Shown here: positions 10,782-23,913 of the stretch, piece by piece
How the letters are laid out: every line of letters starts with the position of its first letter
How positions within the stretch are numbered: the stretch's first letter is position 1
Assembly (NCBI GenBank): GCA_949710005.1
Contig: OX453277.1
Coordinates: forward strand, 8,818,127-8,882,126
Reading direction: 5' to 3'
Length of the DNA stretch: 64,000 nt
Origin: Ricordea florida
Lineage: Eukaryota; Cnidaria; Anthozoa; Corallimorpharia; Ricordeidae
Notes under the pieces: model-generated
What the model saw: the letters and a program-made list of their open reading frames with translations, nothing else
Told to the model about the DNA's origin: nothing
Database searches by the model: none
Made by a program: the position numbers and the translations under genes

Positions 10782-13476
10782 ACACATACACATGAAAACG
10801 TGCTCGTCACAAACAGGTCAAGAATCTTGTTATTTTGAGCCTGGTTTCTTTCGTTTGTAAGCCCTTGTGAGTAAATCCCTGCCTAGGTTTCATTGAAACA
10901 TACATCTAAAATTGCTTCGGGTTAACGTGCTTACTGCCATTGGAACTATTTCGAGAAAAAAAGTTCCTTTATGCCCATCAAATATGTCAAAGTGAGAAAA
11001 CACTGTAACTGATATAATGTTTTTTTTTAATTTTGTATCCAATAATGGGTTGCCCTTGTCAACCTTGTGTTCGTCGAGCAATTTTGTAAAACATTTCTGA
11101 AAAGAAATAGTTCTGGCTGCCTGGCTCCGCTAGCCCTTATGATTATTCCAGGCAGCCAGTACTCTAACGTTTTACCTTTAACATTTTCTTTGTCGAATTA
11201 AATTTTCCTAAGAAAGAATGTGTACAAATAAAGATTGTTGTTGTTGTTCTAAAAAAAATGCAAGCCAAATGTAAACAAACTCTAATCTCATTTACTTATT
11301 TTTCAAAAGATTTGAAAAGAAGTGAATTGTGGTTTGTTTTTTTTACGTGCTCAATCATTCAATCAGTCACTGAAAGCATTAGTACTATCTCCAAAAATAA
11401 TGATTAGATGAAAATCGTCTCACCTTGATTTGAGGTCTCTGGCACTGTTTTTAGGCAGTTACAACTAACTGCACACAACTCCTGCTTAACGTACAGTGTA
11501 AACTCTGCACAACAGAAACAGTTGTGTGTCTCTCGTCTCCATCTATGGCCTTCGTGTACTGTCAGCTGCTCAGATCTTTGAAACCTGCAATGGCAACGGC
11601 ATCCCGCTGCAACAGCCAAGAACCCTTTTAGATCTATTTAATACAATGTGAAAGATTAAGAAGCGCCTTATGGCTTATCAGTGTTGAAACAAAGGGAAAA
11701 TAAACTTAGTTCCAGAGTCATCTTTTAAGCTTGCTTGTTTATATTGTTGCTAAATAAAAACAAAGATGATTACGCATCAAATATTTTTTTCTTAAAACAG
11801 GTGAAAATTAGAAAGACTTTTTTATTAAATCAGGTAGATCCATCTTTTTACGGTAACTAAATTTGTTGTAAGAATCTAAGCAGAGTGATGTAAAGCTACT
11901 ATTGTTTCGTTGCTTAATGGTACTTTCTTGGATACAAAAAGGCAAGGAATAAAAAAATGCCAAAGGCCTATTTATTTTAGACATCAAAGCACAAGGAAAG
12001 GTGTGAAAAAGAAAAGAAAAAGAAAAAGAAAACACTTTAACTGGGACAATTTCTTCTTTTTTTATTTTTCCTTTTTTTTTATGTCCCATATAATGACAAG
12101 TCGCCCCTGTGGATGTTTTGTTAATGGTAATTTTTTTGGAAAAAAAATTTAACAATGCAGAAATTACCAAAGTCAAAATTTATTTAGACATTTAAGTACA
12201 AAGAAAAGGAGCAAAAAGGAAAGAAGTAAGAAAAAAAGAGAAGAAAAAAACGAGAAGAAAAAAAAAAAGAATAAAAAAGAAAGAAAAAAGTAAAAAAGAA
12301 AGCTTTCAGGACAGTGTATATTGATTTCTTTGCTTGTTTTCTGAACTTTAAATATTAAAAAAATATTAACAATAAAAATTGTGCGGATGGAGGGGTGAAA
12401 TTACCCAGCCCCCAAGCCAGATGGAGAGTAATTCCTAGTCACCTTCGCAGAAACGCCGAGGGGGTGGGAAGGCCCGGCCCCCAAGCCAGATCGAGAGCCA
12501 TCCCGCGTTTCGAACCCGGTACCTATCGCATCCTAGTCGACTGCTCTATCCACTAGACCACGCCGGCTGCACCTGATATCATATGGAGAAATTAGGGTAG
12601 TCTATTGTTCTAAGTTTGATTTCAAACTGCGCATGCGCTCCCTATTACGTCATGCCCAGTTGCGCCAACTGTTCCACAAGGGATTTCACTTCGCTTAATG
12701 CATTTTGCTGTACGAGATTTCGCGCTTTCGTTGGAAGACGGTTTACCACAGTCGACTATTTCTTGCTTATTAACAAAGTACACTAGATCTAGCTTAAACG
12801 ACAACACTGTTTTGGTTGATCTTGTCGACATTACAATTTAGGAGAACAACACCGAGCCGCTCAATTAACATTTACGGTACCGAATATTCAATTTCAAGAA
12901 CCACCAACGCTTTTCGGCAAGATTTCCGCACAGGTCCCTACTTTATTATACATTCTGTAACTATACTATTTCGTTCCTCGAACACAAGAAATATTTGCAC
13001 TTCCATTAAACCAGACAAGACAGCTCCAGAATGCATAATGAAGTAGGAAATCATACCCGCTTTTCTACGTGAGTTTAATGTCAAGCATTGATCAGACAAG
13101 TAGCCATTAAACTGTAGATATAAGTCACGCTTATCGTTGAATCGAACCGCGGCCCTGTTAAATAGTAAACCAACGGGGCTCACATTGGCAGTGCATTTCG
13201 ATTGAAATATTTGTATGCGGCTCTTTTTGTTGGTTCTATTGAGATTGGCCTGTTACTTTCTATTTCGTCCTTTGATATGCTTGCTTTCATTTGCTGAACT
13301 GGCGTAAACGAACGTTTAAGAGATCGTTTGGAAAATCCTGGTCAAGTTGGTTAAGGGTCATGTTTGAATTTTGAATTTCGATGAATTGCTGTTTGCAATT
13401 ATGTTTTCAATTAGTCTTTTCGTAACACCTATTGTTTTACGGACTTTATGTACTGGTCTCAGAGGTATTCCGCGCT
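10782..13476. repeat. 2.7-kb satellite unit 5
   Basis: State at the three variable sites is A/G/A, the same as unit 2; no private change noticed by eye. Confidence 0.95.
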
Positions 13477-16171
13477 ACACATACACATGAAAACGTGCTC
13501 GTCACAAACAGGTCAAGAATCTTGTTATTTTGAGCCTGGTTTCTTTCGTTTGTAAGCCCTTGTGAGTAAATCCCTGCCTAGGTTTCATTGAAACATACAT
13601 CTAAAATTGCTTCGGGTTAACGTGCTTACTGCCATTGGAACTATTTCGAGAAAAAAAGTTCCTTTATGCCCATCAAATATGTCAAAGTGAGAAAACACTG
13701 TAACTGATATAATGTTTTTTTTTAATTTTGTATCCAATAATGGGTTGCCCTTGTCAACCTTGTGTTCGTCGAGCAATTTTGTAAAACATTTCTGAAAAGA
13801 AATAGTTCTGGCTGCCTGGCTCCGCTAGCCCTTATGATTATTCCAGGCAGCCAGTACTCTAACGTTTTACCTTTAACATTTTCTTTGTCGAATTAAATTT
13901 TCCTAAGAAAGAATGTGTACAAATAAAGATTGTTGTTGTTGTTCTAAAAAAAATGCAAGCCAAATGTAAACAAACTCTAATCTCATTTACTTATTTTTCA
14001 AAAGATTTGAAAAGAAGTGAATTGTGGTTTGTTTTTTTTACGTGCTCAATCATTCAATCAGTCACTGAAAGCATTAGTACTATCTCCAAAAATAATGATT
14101 AGATGAAAATCGTCTCACCTTGATTTGAGGTCTCTGGCACTGTTTTTAGGCAGTTACAACTAACTGCACACAACTCCTGCTTAACGTACAGTGTAAACTC
14201 TGCACAACAGAGACAGTTGTGTGTCTCTCGTCTCCATCTATGGCCTTCGTGTACTGTCAGCTGCTCAGATCTTTGAAACCTGCAATGGCAACGGCATCCC
14301 GCTGCAACAGCCAAGAACCCTTTTAGATCTATTTAATACAATGTGAAAGATTAAGAAGCGCCTTATGGCTTATCAGTGTTGAAACAAAGGGAAAATAAAC
14401 TTAGTTCCAGAGTCATCTTTTAAGCTTGCTTGTTTATATTGTTGCTAAATAAAAACAAAGATGATTACGCATCAAATATTTTTTTCTTAAAACAGGTGAA
14501 AATTAGAAAGACTTTCTTATTAAATCAGGTAGATCCATCTTTTTACGGTAACTAAATTTGTTGTAAGAATCTAAGCAGAGTGATGTACAGCTACTATTGT
14601 TTCGTTGCTTAATGGTACTTTCTTGGATACAAAAAGGCAAGGAATAAAAAAATGCCAAAGGCCTATTTATTTTAGACATCAAAGCACAAGGAAAGGTGTG
14701 AAAAAGAAAAGAAAAAGAAAAAGAAAACACTTTAACTGGGACAATTTCTTCTTTTTTTATTTTTCCTTTTTTTTTATGTCCCATATAATGACAAGTCGCC
14801 CCTGTGGATGTTTTGTTAATGGTAATTTTTTTGGAAAAAAAATTTAACAATGCAGAAATTACCAAAGTCAAAATTTATTTAGACATTTAAGTACAAAGAA
14901 AAGGAGCAAAAAGGAAAGAAGTAAGAAAAAAAGAGAAGAAAAAAACGAGAAGAAAAAAAAAAAGAATAAAAAAGAAAGAAAAAAGTAAAAAAGAAAGCTT
15001 TCAGGACAGTGTATATTGATTTCTTTGCTTGTTTTCTGAACTTTAAATATTAAAAAAATATTAACAATAAAAATTGTGCGGATGGAGGGGTGAAATTACC
15101 CAGCCCCCAAGCCAGATGGAGAGTAATTCCTAGTCACCTTTGCAGAAACGCCGAGGGGGTGGGAAGGCCCGGCCCCCAAGCCAGATCGAGAGCCATCCCG
15201 CGTTTCGAACCCGGTACCTATCGCATCCTAGTCGACTGCTCTATCCACTAGACCACGCCGGCTGCACCTGATATCATATGGAAAAATTAGGGTAGTCTAT
15301 TGTTCTAAGTTTGATTTCAAACTGCGCATGCGCTCCCTATTACGTCATGCCCAGTTGCGCCAACTGTTCCACAAGGGATTTCACTTCGCTTAATGCATTT
15401 TGCTGTACGAGATTTCGCGCTTTCGTTGGAAGACGGTTTACCACAGTCGACTATTTCTTGCTTATTAACAAAGTACACTAGATCTAGCTTAAACGACAAC
15501 ACTGTTTTGGTTGATCTTGTCGACATTACAATTTAGGAGAACAACACCGAGCCGCTCAATTAACATTTACGGTACCGAATATTCAATTTCAAGAACCACC
15601 AACGCTTTTCGGCAAGATTTCCGCACAGGTCCCTACTTTATTATACATTCTGTAACTATACTATTTCGTTCCTCGAACACAAGAAATATTTGCACTTCCA
15701 TTAAACCAGACAAGACAGCTCCAGAATGCATAATGAAGTAGGAAATCATACCCGCTTTTCTACGTGAGTTTAATGTCAAGCATTGATCAGACAAGTAGCC
15801 ATTAAACTGTAGATATAAGTCACGCTTATCGTTGAATCGAACCGCGGCCCTGTTAAATAGTAAACCAACGGGGCTCACATTGGCAGTGCATTTCGATTGA
15901 AATATTTGTATGCGGCTCTTTTTGTTGGTTCTATTGAGATTGGCCTGTTACTTTCTATTTCGTCCTTTGATATGCTTGCTTTCATTTGCTGAACTGGCGT
16001 AAACGAACGTTTAAGAGATCGTTTGGAAAATCCTGGTCAAGTTGGTTAAGGGTCATGTTTGAATTTTGAATTTCGATGAATTGCTGTTTGCAATTATGTT
16101 TTCAATTAGTCTTTTCGTAACACCTATTGTTTTACGGACTTTATGTACTGGTCTCAGAGGTATTCCGCGCT
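13477..16171. repeat. 2.7-kb satellite unit 6
   Basis: State at the three variable sites is C/A/A. Private changes are an A-to-G near 14212 (Phe to Leu in the exon-like segment), T-to-C near 14516, and a C-to-T near 15141 inside the SINE. Confidence 0.95.
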
Positions 16172-18866
16172 ACACATACACATGAAAACGTGCTCGTCAC
16201 AAACAGGTCAAGAATCTTGTTATTTTGAGCCTGGTTTCTTTCGTTTGTAAGCCCTTGTGAGTAAATCCCTGCCTAGGTTTCATTGAAACATACATCTAAA
16301 ATTGCTTCGGGTTAACGTGCTTACTGCCATTGGAACTATTTCGAGAAAAAAAGTTCCTTTATGCCCATCAAATATGTCAAAGTGAGAAAACACTGTAACT
16401 GATATAATGTTTTTTTTTAATTTTGTATCCAATAATGGGTTGCCCTTGTCAACCTTGTGTTCGTCGAGCAATTTTGTAAAACATTTCTGAAAAGAAATAG
16501 TTCTGGCTGCCTGGCTCCGCTAGCCCTTATGATTATTCCAGGCAGCCAGTACTCTAACGTTTTACCTTTAACATTTTCTTTGTCGAATTAAATTTTCCTA
16601 AGAAAGAATGTGTACAAATAAAGATTGTTGTTGTTGTTCTAAAAAAAATGCAAGCCAAATGTAAACAAACTCTAATCTCATTTACTTATTTTTCAAAAGA
16701 TTTGAAAAGAAGTGAATTGTGGTTTGTTTTTTTTACGTGCTCAATCATTCAATCAGTCACTGAAAGCATTAGTACTATCTCCAAAAATAATGATTAGATG
16801 AAAATCGTCTCACCTTGATTTGAGGTCTCTGGCACTGTTTTTAGGCAGTTACAACTAACTGCACACAACTCCTGCTTAACGTACAGTGTAAACTCTGCAC
16901 AACAGAAACAGTTGTGTGTCTCTCGTCTCCATCTATGGCCTTCGTGTACTGTCAGCTGCTCAGATCTTTGAAACCTGCAATGGCAACGGCATCCCGCTGC
17001 AACAGCCAAGAACCCTTTTAGATCTATTTAATACAATGTGAAAGATTAAGAAGCGCCTTATGGCTTATCAGTGTTGAAACAAAGGGAAAATAAACTTAGT
17101 TCCAGAGTCATCTTTTAAGCTTGCTTGTTTATATTGTTGCTAAATAAAAACAAAGATGATTACGCATCAAATATTTTTTTCTTAAAACAGGTGAAAATTA
17201 GAAAGACTTTTTTATTAAATCAGGTAGATCCATCTTTTTACGGTAACTAAATTTGTTGTAAGAATCTAAGCAGAGTGATGTACAGCTACTATTGTTTCGT
17301 TGCTTAATGGTACTTTCTTGGATACAAAAAGGCAAGGAATAAAAAAATGCCAAAGGCCTATTTATTTTAGACATCAAAGCACAAGGAAAGGTGTGAAAAA
17401 GAAAAGAAAAAGAAAAAGAAAACACTTTAACTGGGACAATTTCTTCTTTTTTTATTTTTCCTTTTTTTTTATGTCCCATATAATGACAAGTCGCCCCTGT
17501 GGATGTTTTGTTAATGGTAATTTTTTTGGAAAAAAAATTTAACAATGCAGAAATTACCAAAGTCAAAATTTATTTAGACATTTAAGTACAAAGAAAAGGA
17601 GCAAAAAGGAAAGAAGTAAGAAAAAAAGAGAAGAAAAAAAAGACAAGAAAAAAAAAAAGAATAAAAAAGAAAGAAAAAAGTAAAAAAGAAAGCTTTCAGG
17701 ACAGTGTATATTGATTTCTTTGCTTGTTTTCTGAACTTTAAATATTAAAAAAATATTAACAATAAAAATTGTGCGGATGGAGGGGTGAAATTACCCAGCC
17801 CCCAAGCCAGATGGAGAGTAATTCCTAGTCACCTTCGCAGAAACGCCGAGGGGGTGGGAAGGCCCGGCCCCCAAGCCAGATCGAGAGCCATCCCGCGTTT
17901 CGAACCCGGTACCTATCGCATCCTAGTCGACTGCTCTATCCACTAGACCACGCCGGCTGCACCTGATATCATATGGAGAAATTAGGGTAGTCTATTGTTC
18001 TAAGTTTGATTTCAAACTGCGCATGCGCTCCCTATTACGTCATGCCCAGTTGCGCCAACTGTTCCACAAGGGATTTCACTTCGCTTAATGCATTTTGCTG
18101 TACGAGATTTCGCGCTTTCGTTGGAAGACGGTTTACCACAGTCGACTATTTCTTGCTTATTAACAAAGTACACTAGATCTAGCTTAAACGACAACACTGT
18201 TTTGGTTGATCTTGTCGACATTACAATTTAGGAGAACAACACCGAGCCGCTCAATTAACATTTACGGTACCGAATGTTCAATTTCAAGAACCACCAACGC
18301 TTTTCGGCAAGATTTCCGCACAGGTCCCTACTTTATTATACATTCTGTAACTATACTATTTCGTTCCTCGAACACAAGAAATATTTGCACTTCCATTAAA
18401 CCAGACAAGACAGCTCCAGAATGCATAATGAAGTAGGAAATCATACCCGCTTTTCTACGTGAGTTTAATGTCAAGCATTGATCAGACAAGTAGCCATTAA
18501 ACTGTAGATATAAGTCACGCTTATCGTTGAATCGAACCGCGGCCCTGTTAAATAGTAAACCAACGGGGCTCACATTGGCAGTGCATTTCGATTGAAATAT
18601 TTGTATGCGGCTCTTTTTGTTGGTTCTATTGAGATTGGCCTGTTACTTTCTATTTCGTCCTTTGATATGCTTGCTTTCATTTGCTGAACTGGCGTAAACG
18701 AACGTTTAAGAGATCGTTTGGAAAATCCTGGTCAAGTTGGTTAAGGGTCATGTTTGAATTTTGAATTTCGATGAATTGCTGTTTGCAATTATGTTTTCAA
18801 TTAGTCTTTTCGTAACACCTATTGTTTTACGGACTTTATGTACTGGTCTCAGAGGTATTCCGCGCT
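16172..18866. repeat. 2.7-kb satellite unit 7
   Basis: State at the three variable sites is C/G/G. The purine tract differs near 17640-17646, where the others read ACGAGAAG and this copy reads AAGACAAG. Confidence 0.95.
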
Positions 18867-21561
18867 ACACATACACATGAAAACGTGCTCGTCACAAACA
18901 GGTCAAGAATCTTGTTATTTTGAGCCTGGTTTCTTTCGTTTGTAAGCCCTTGTGAGTAAATCCCTGCCTAGGTTTCATTGAAACATACATCTAAAATTGC
19001 TTCGGGTTAACGTGCTTACTGCCATTGGAACTATTTCGAGAAAAAAAGTTCCTTTATGCCCATCAAATATGTCAAAGTGAGAAAACACTGTAACTGATAT
19101 AATGTTTTTTTTTAATTTTGTATCCAATAATGGGTTGCCCTTGTCAACCTTGTGTTCGTCGAGCAATTTTGTAAAACATTTCTGAAAAGAAATAGTTCTG
19201 GCTGCCTGGCTCCGCTAGCCCTTATGATTATTCCAGGCAGCCAGTACTCTAACGTTTTACCTTTAACATTTTCTTTGTCGAATTAAATTTTCCTAAGAAA
19301 GAATGTGTACAAATAAAGATTGTTGTTGTTGTTCTAAAAAAAATGCAAGCCAAATGTAAACAAACTCTAATCTCATTTACTTATTTTTCAAAAGATTTGA
19401 AAAGAAGTGAATTGTGGTTTGTTTTTTTTACGTGCTCAATCATTCAATCAGTCACTGAAAGCATTAGTACTATCTCCAAAAATAATGATTAGATGAAAAT
19501 CGTCTCACCTTGATTTGAGGTCTCTGGCACTGTTTTTAGGCAGTTACAACTAACTGCACACAACTCCTGCTTAACGTACAGTGTAAACTCTGCACAACAG
19601 AAACAGTTGTGTGTCTCTCGTCTCCATCTATGGCCTTCGTGTACTGTCAGCTGCTCAGATCTTTGAAACCTGCAATGGCAACGGCATCCCGCTGCAACAG
19701 CCAAGAACCCTTTTAGATCTATTTAATACAATGTGAAAGATTAAGAAGCGCCTTATGGCTTATCAGTGTTGAAACAAAGGGAAAATAAACTTAGTTCCAG
19801 AGTCATCTTTTAAGCTTGCTTGTTTATATTGTTGCTAAATAAAAACAAAGATGATTACGCATCAAATATTTTTTTCTTAAAACAGGTGAAAATTAGAAAG
19901 ACTTTTTTATTAAATCAGGTAGATCCATCTTTTTACGGTAACTAAATTTGTTGTAAGAATCTAAGCAGAGTGATGTACAGCTACTATTGTTTCGTTGCTT
20001 AATGGTACTTTCTTGGATACAAAAAGGCAAGGAATAAAAAAATGCCAAAGGCCTATTTATTTTAGACATCAAAGCACAAGGAAAGGTGTGAAAAAGAAAA
20101 GAAAAAGAAAAAGAAAACACTTTAACTGGGACAATTTCTTCTTTTTTTATTTTTCCTTTTTTTTTATGTCCCATATAATGACAAGTCGCCCCTGTGGATG
20201 TTTTGTTAATGGTAATTTTTTTGGAAAAAAAATTTAACAATGCAGAAATTACCAAAGTCAAAATTTATTTAGACATTTAAGTACAAAGAAAAGGAGCAAA
20301 AAGGAAAGAAGTAAGAAAAAAAGAGAAGAAAAAAACGAGAAGAAAAAAAAAAAGAATAAAAAAGAAAGAAAAAAGTAAAAAAGAAAGCTTTCAGGACAGT
20401 GTATATTGATTTCTTTGCTTGTTTTCTGAACTTTAAATATTAAAAAAATATTAACAATAAAAATTGTGCGGATGGAGGGGTGAAATTACCCAGCCCCCAA
20501 GCCAGATGGAGAGTAATTCCTAGTCACCTTCGCAGAAACGCCGAGGGGGTGGGAAGGCCCGGCCCCCAAGCCAGATCGAGAGCCATCCCGCGTTTCGAAC
20601 CCGGTACCTATCGCATCCTAGTCGACTGCTCTATCCACTAGACCACGCCGGCTGCACCTGATATCATATGGAAAAATTAGGGTAGTCTATTGTTCTAAGT
20701 TTGATTTCAAACTGCGCATGCGCTCCCTATTACGTCATGCCCAGTTGCGCCAACTGTTCCACAAGGGATTTCACTTCGCTTAATGCATTTTGCTGTACGA
20801 GATTTCGCGCTTTCGTTGGAAGACGGTTTACCACAGTCGACTATTTCTTGCTTATTAACAAAGTACACTAGATCTAGCTTAAACGACAACACTGTTTTGG
20901 TTGATCTTGTCGACATTACAATTTAGGAGAACAACACCGAGCCGCTCAATTAACATTTACGGTACCGAATATTCAATTTCAAGAACCACCAACGCTTTTC
21001 GGCAAGATTTCCGCACAGGTCCCTACTTTATTATACATTCTGTAACTATACTATTTCGTTCCTCGAACACAAGAAATATTTGCACTTCCATTAAACCAGA
21101 CAAGACAGCTCCAGAATGCATAATGAAGTAGGAAATCATACCCGCTTTTCTACGTGAGTTTAATGTCAAGCATTGATCAGACAAGTAGCCATTAAACTGT
21201 AGATATAAGTCACGCTTATCGTTGAATCGAACCGCGGCCCTGTTAAATAGTAAACCAACGGGGCTCACATTGGCAGTGCATTTCGATTGAAATATTTGTA
21301 TGCGGCTCTTTTTGTTGGTTCTATTGAGATTGGCCTGTTACTTTCTATTTCGTCCTTTGATATGCTTGCTTTCATTTGCTGAACTGGCGTAAACGAACGT
21401 TTAAGAGATTGTTTGGAAAATCCTGGTCAAGTTGGTTAAGGGTCATGATTGAATTTTGAATTTCGATGAATTGCTGTTTGCAATTATGTTTTCAATTAGT
21501 CTTTTCGTAACTCCTATTGTTTTGCGGACTTTATATACTGGTCTCAGAGGTATTCCGCGCT
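18867..21561. repeat. 2.7-kb satellite unit 8 (array edge)
   Basis: State at the three variable sites is C/A/A. The last 150 bases carry about five substitutions against all other copies (near 21410, 21448, 21512, 21524 and 21535), while the rest of the unit is as conserved as its neighbours. This is the last complete unit before the rearranged border. Confidence 0.95.
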
Positions 21562-21906
21562 ACACATACACATGAAAACGTGCTCGTCACAAACAGGTGA
21601 ATTGTGGTTTGTTTTTGTTACGTGCTCAATCATTCAATCAGTCACTGAAAGCATTAGTACTATCTCCAAAAATAATGATTAGATGAAAATCGTCTCACCT
21701 TGATTTGATCCAGGCAGCCAGTACTCTAAATTTTTACCTTTAATATTTTCATTGTCGAGTTAATTTTTTCTCAGCAAGAATAAATAAAATATATATTGTT
21801 GTTGTTGTAGAAAATATGTAAGCCAAATGTAAACAAAATCTAATCTCATTTACGTATACGTATTACGTATCATTACGCTTTGAACGATTTGAAAAGAAGT
21901 GAATTT
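21562..21906. repeat. Rearranged, truncated border of the 2.7-kb array
   Basis: The ninth unit starts normally but after about 36 bases jumps to unit offset ~539, runs to offset ~655 (21705), then switches back to material matching offsets ~367-548 (21710-21906). The first part is nearly identical to the array; the second is visibly diverged. Both junctions show only a few bases of shared sequence, consistent with deletion/rearrangement at the array edge next to an older related copy. Confidence 0.85.
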
Positions 21907-22299
21907 CTGTTTAAACAAGTAGGCAGTGTTACAATCTTTAATCGATGTGAATAGTTGCAGAATATTTACGAGTTGCGGAGCGGTGAGGTAAATATTCCAA
22001 AATTTACTTTTCCCGAAGATTTAAGTGAATAATGTACCATTTCATAGATGCACGCTAGCAGTGAACCATTTCTTTAACGTTGTTGTTTTAAAGAGGACGA
22101 TCGACAAAGAAACTCACCATACTGGATTTTACACGTCCAGTTTCACTGTTTCGTTCATAAGCACTATTGTTTGGTGTCTTCCTGGTCGGTGTCTACTTCA
22201 TCGTCGTGTTTTGCATACTCCCTGGTGAAAACCTCTCGAAGACAGCCGTAACGCGAGAATTGACACCAGCATTTTCACAATTTTGTCCTTAGCAACCTA
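21907..22299. other. Unique-looking spacer, no feature seen
   Basis: No gene, RNA or repeat could be supported here; short open frames lack recognisable content. Confidence 0.5.
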
Positions 22300-22447
22300 G
22301 CCTTTAAATAGAAGCGAGGCTGGAGGTGACCTTGCTTTCTTACAAACCTCTCTACCTTTTCATGCGCAAATCATTTTTATCTCCAAATAAAGAACAGGAA
22401 GGTTAACGAAACAAGGTTACCTCCAGCCTCACTTCTATTCAAAGGCC
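22300..22447. mobile_element. Hairpin/MITE-like element with 35-bp arms
   Basis: The left arm (22300-22334) and right arm (22412-22447) are inverted copies with about three mismatches, sharing AGAAG.GAGGCTGGAGGT in the same strand sense after complementing. The 77-bp centre has no coding content. Size and arms fit a non-autonomous DNA element; no target-site duplication was clear. Confidence 0.6.
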
Positions 22448-23778
22448 AGAGTACTAAGCACACAACTGTAAAATGGTCTATTTATAGTAAACACAGGCCG
22501 AAGTAATTGTATGTTCGTTGAAATTGTCATTCTTTGACTTACAAGATGTAAAGCTTAACCTCGCTGTGTGCAGAAAACAGGTGGACTATCTATTTTTGCT
22601 TACTGTATATATTATTGTTTTTAAAAACATTTATAAAACATTATACAGGAAATTACGTTACAATTTCGGAGTCCTTTCAAATCATGCTCCCCAGGGGAGG
22701 GTCAGTGGTAGCCTTATTGTGGAAGAATATTGACCTGGGTAGGGGGAATTTGCAAATGTATTGGTGCAAATGCCCGGGGTTTCCCCGGGGTCAATCCCCC
22801 CGGGATGATCGCTGATAAGTGCATTATTTCGCACAAAGTTGTTTTTGCCTTTGACGCAGATAACCTGCGTTTGCGTAATCTTTTTTGGTACTCTCTCTTA
22901 ATGAATGTTCAATTTTCTGTAAGCATGGCACAATGTTCGAGATGTCCGACGTTCTCGACTCTCTACGTGACGGTGTAAAGGTAAAGCTTGCAGCTCGAAT
23001 GTGTGAAGTATTTGTATCGTGGGAAAATCGATGTTTTCGAAATTGAAAGGGACGAAAGGCGACGTGTTACGATTTTACGCCGCACTTACATAAATGCCAT
23101 TCTTTTTTTAGTCCGATTACTTTCGACTAGCAAACATATTTTTTATCTTTATTTCATGAACATCCCTGCTGTGAGAAATGGCGCTGTATGTGCTAAACAA
23201 TTGCATCTCACAGATGCTAATAACCAGGATTCCAGAACAACAATAAGGAAAGACGCAACAAAGCTAGGAGACGTACACGTAGGAACCGGGAACCATGTAG
23301 GATGGATAATAAAAAGATTTTGAAGTTTATGAAGAAACGAACTGTCTGAAGAAGGCTTAAATCAACTCTCAGAGCTATGACTCCACTTTCATCCAGACTA
23401 AGAAGTATAGCAGCTCATTATTAAACTTGGTATATGATACAATGATACACGAGCACAGAAGCGATTGTTTCTTCAGAAATTTTTATCATGGGGGTCTTAA
23501 TAATAAGACGTCATTGGGCACCACAGTACAGAATTTAACAGCAAAAACCGAATCCGGTACAGTTCATTTGATCAGATTTCTTCCTCGGAACTCAGACTTC
23601 TGAATTTTTGTCTAATTTTGTCATCTTCAGCTTATAATAGCACAAGCTCTAGTTTTTGTCAGCATAAATTTGTGTTTCGAGAAATAAATACTGTTCGTGT
23701 CTAATGACAATGAACTCAATCCAGGACCCTCACACGTAGGTTTTTCTGTATCAACACAAAGGTACAGTGCTTTTATGT
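22448..23778. other. Intergenic; GC-rich hairpins at about 22770-22805
   Basis: The only notable content is a cluster of CCCGGGG/CCCCGGGG palindromes between 22773 and 22804 within otherwise AT-rich DNA, resembling the end of a dispersed repeat. Open frames of 60-111 codons in this stretch look random (no domain, mixed low-quality composition). Confidence 0.4.
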
Positions 23779-23913
23779 AGTCCCCCGGGGGGGAGGGGTA
23801 CTCGATATATCCCTGGGTGGGGAGGTGCGGCGTGCCCCCTCATACCCTGACCCTGTTTAAGACAAAATTCCATTAAGCCCTTATAAGGGAGTACCCCCCC
23901 CTCCCCGGTGTAG
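23779..23913. mobile_element. GC-rich inverted-repeat element
   Basis: G-run and GGTACTC motifs on the left (about 23785-23812) face their complement on the right (about 23880-23910), giving imperfect inverted arms around an AT-richer centre. Base composition stands out sharply from both flanks. Probably a short dispersed element. Confidence 0.45.

Larger units (their letters stand above)
1..21561. repeat. Tandem array of eight 2695-bp satellite units
   Basis: Eight direct copies follow one another without spacers; using the phase of the window start, units begin at 1, 2696, 5392, 8087, 10782, 13477, 16172 and 18867. All are 2695 bp except the second (2696 bp, one extra T in a T-run near 2932-2943). 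Copies differ at only a handful of positions each, so amplification or homogenisation is recent. No reading frame above 122 codons exists in a unit and the longest ones translate purine or pyrimidine tracts, so the unit is not a conventional gene. It is not rDNA, histone or snRNA as far as can be read. The left end is cut by the window, so true copy number is at least eight. Confidence 0.97.

Noticed and set aside
1-21561. CRISPR array, rDNA or histone cluster as explanation of the tandem array
   Set aside because: Repeats are 2.7 kb without spacers, and no rRNA, 5S, snRNA or histone sequence could be read in the unit.
22988-23323. 111-codon plus-strand frame
   Set aside because: It starts with a non-ATG codon and lacks any recognisable motif.
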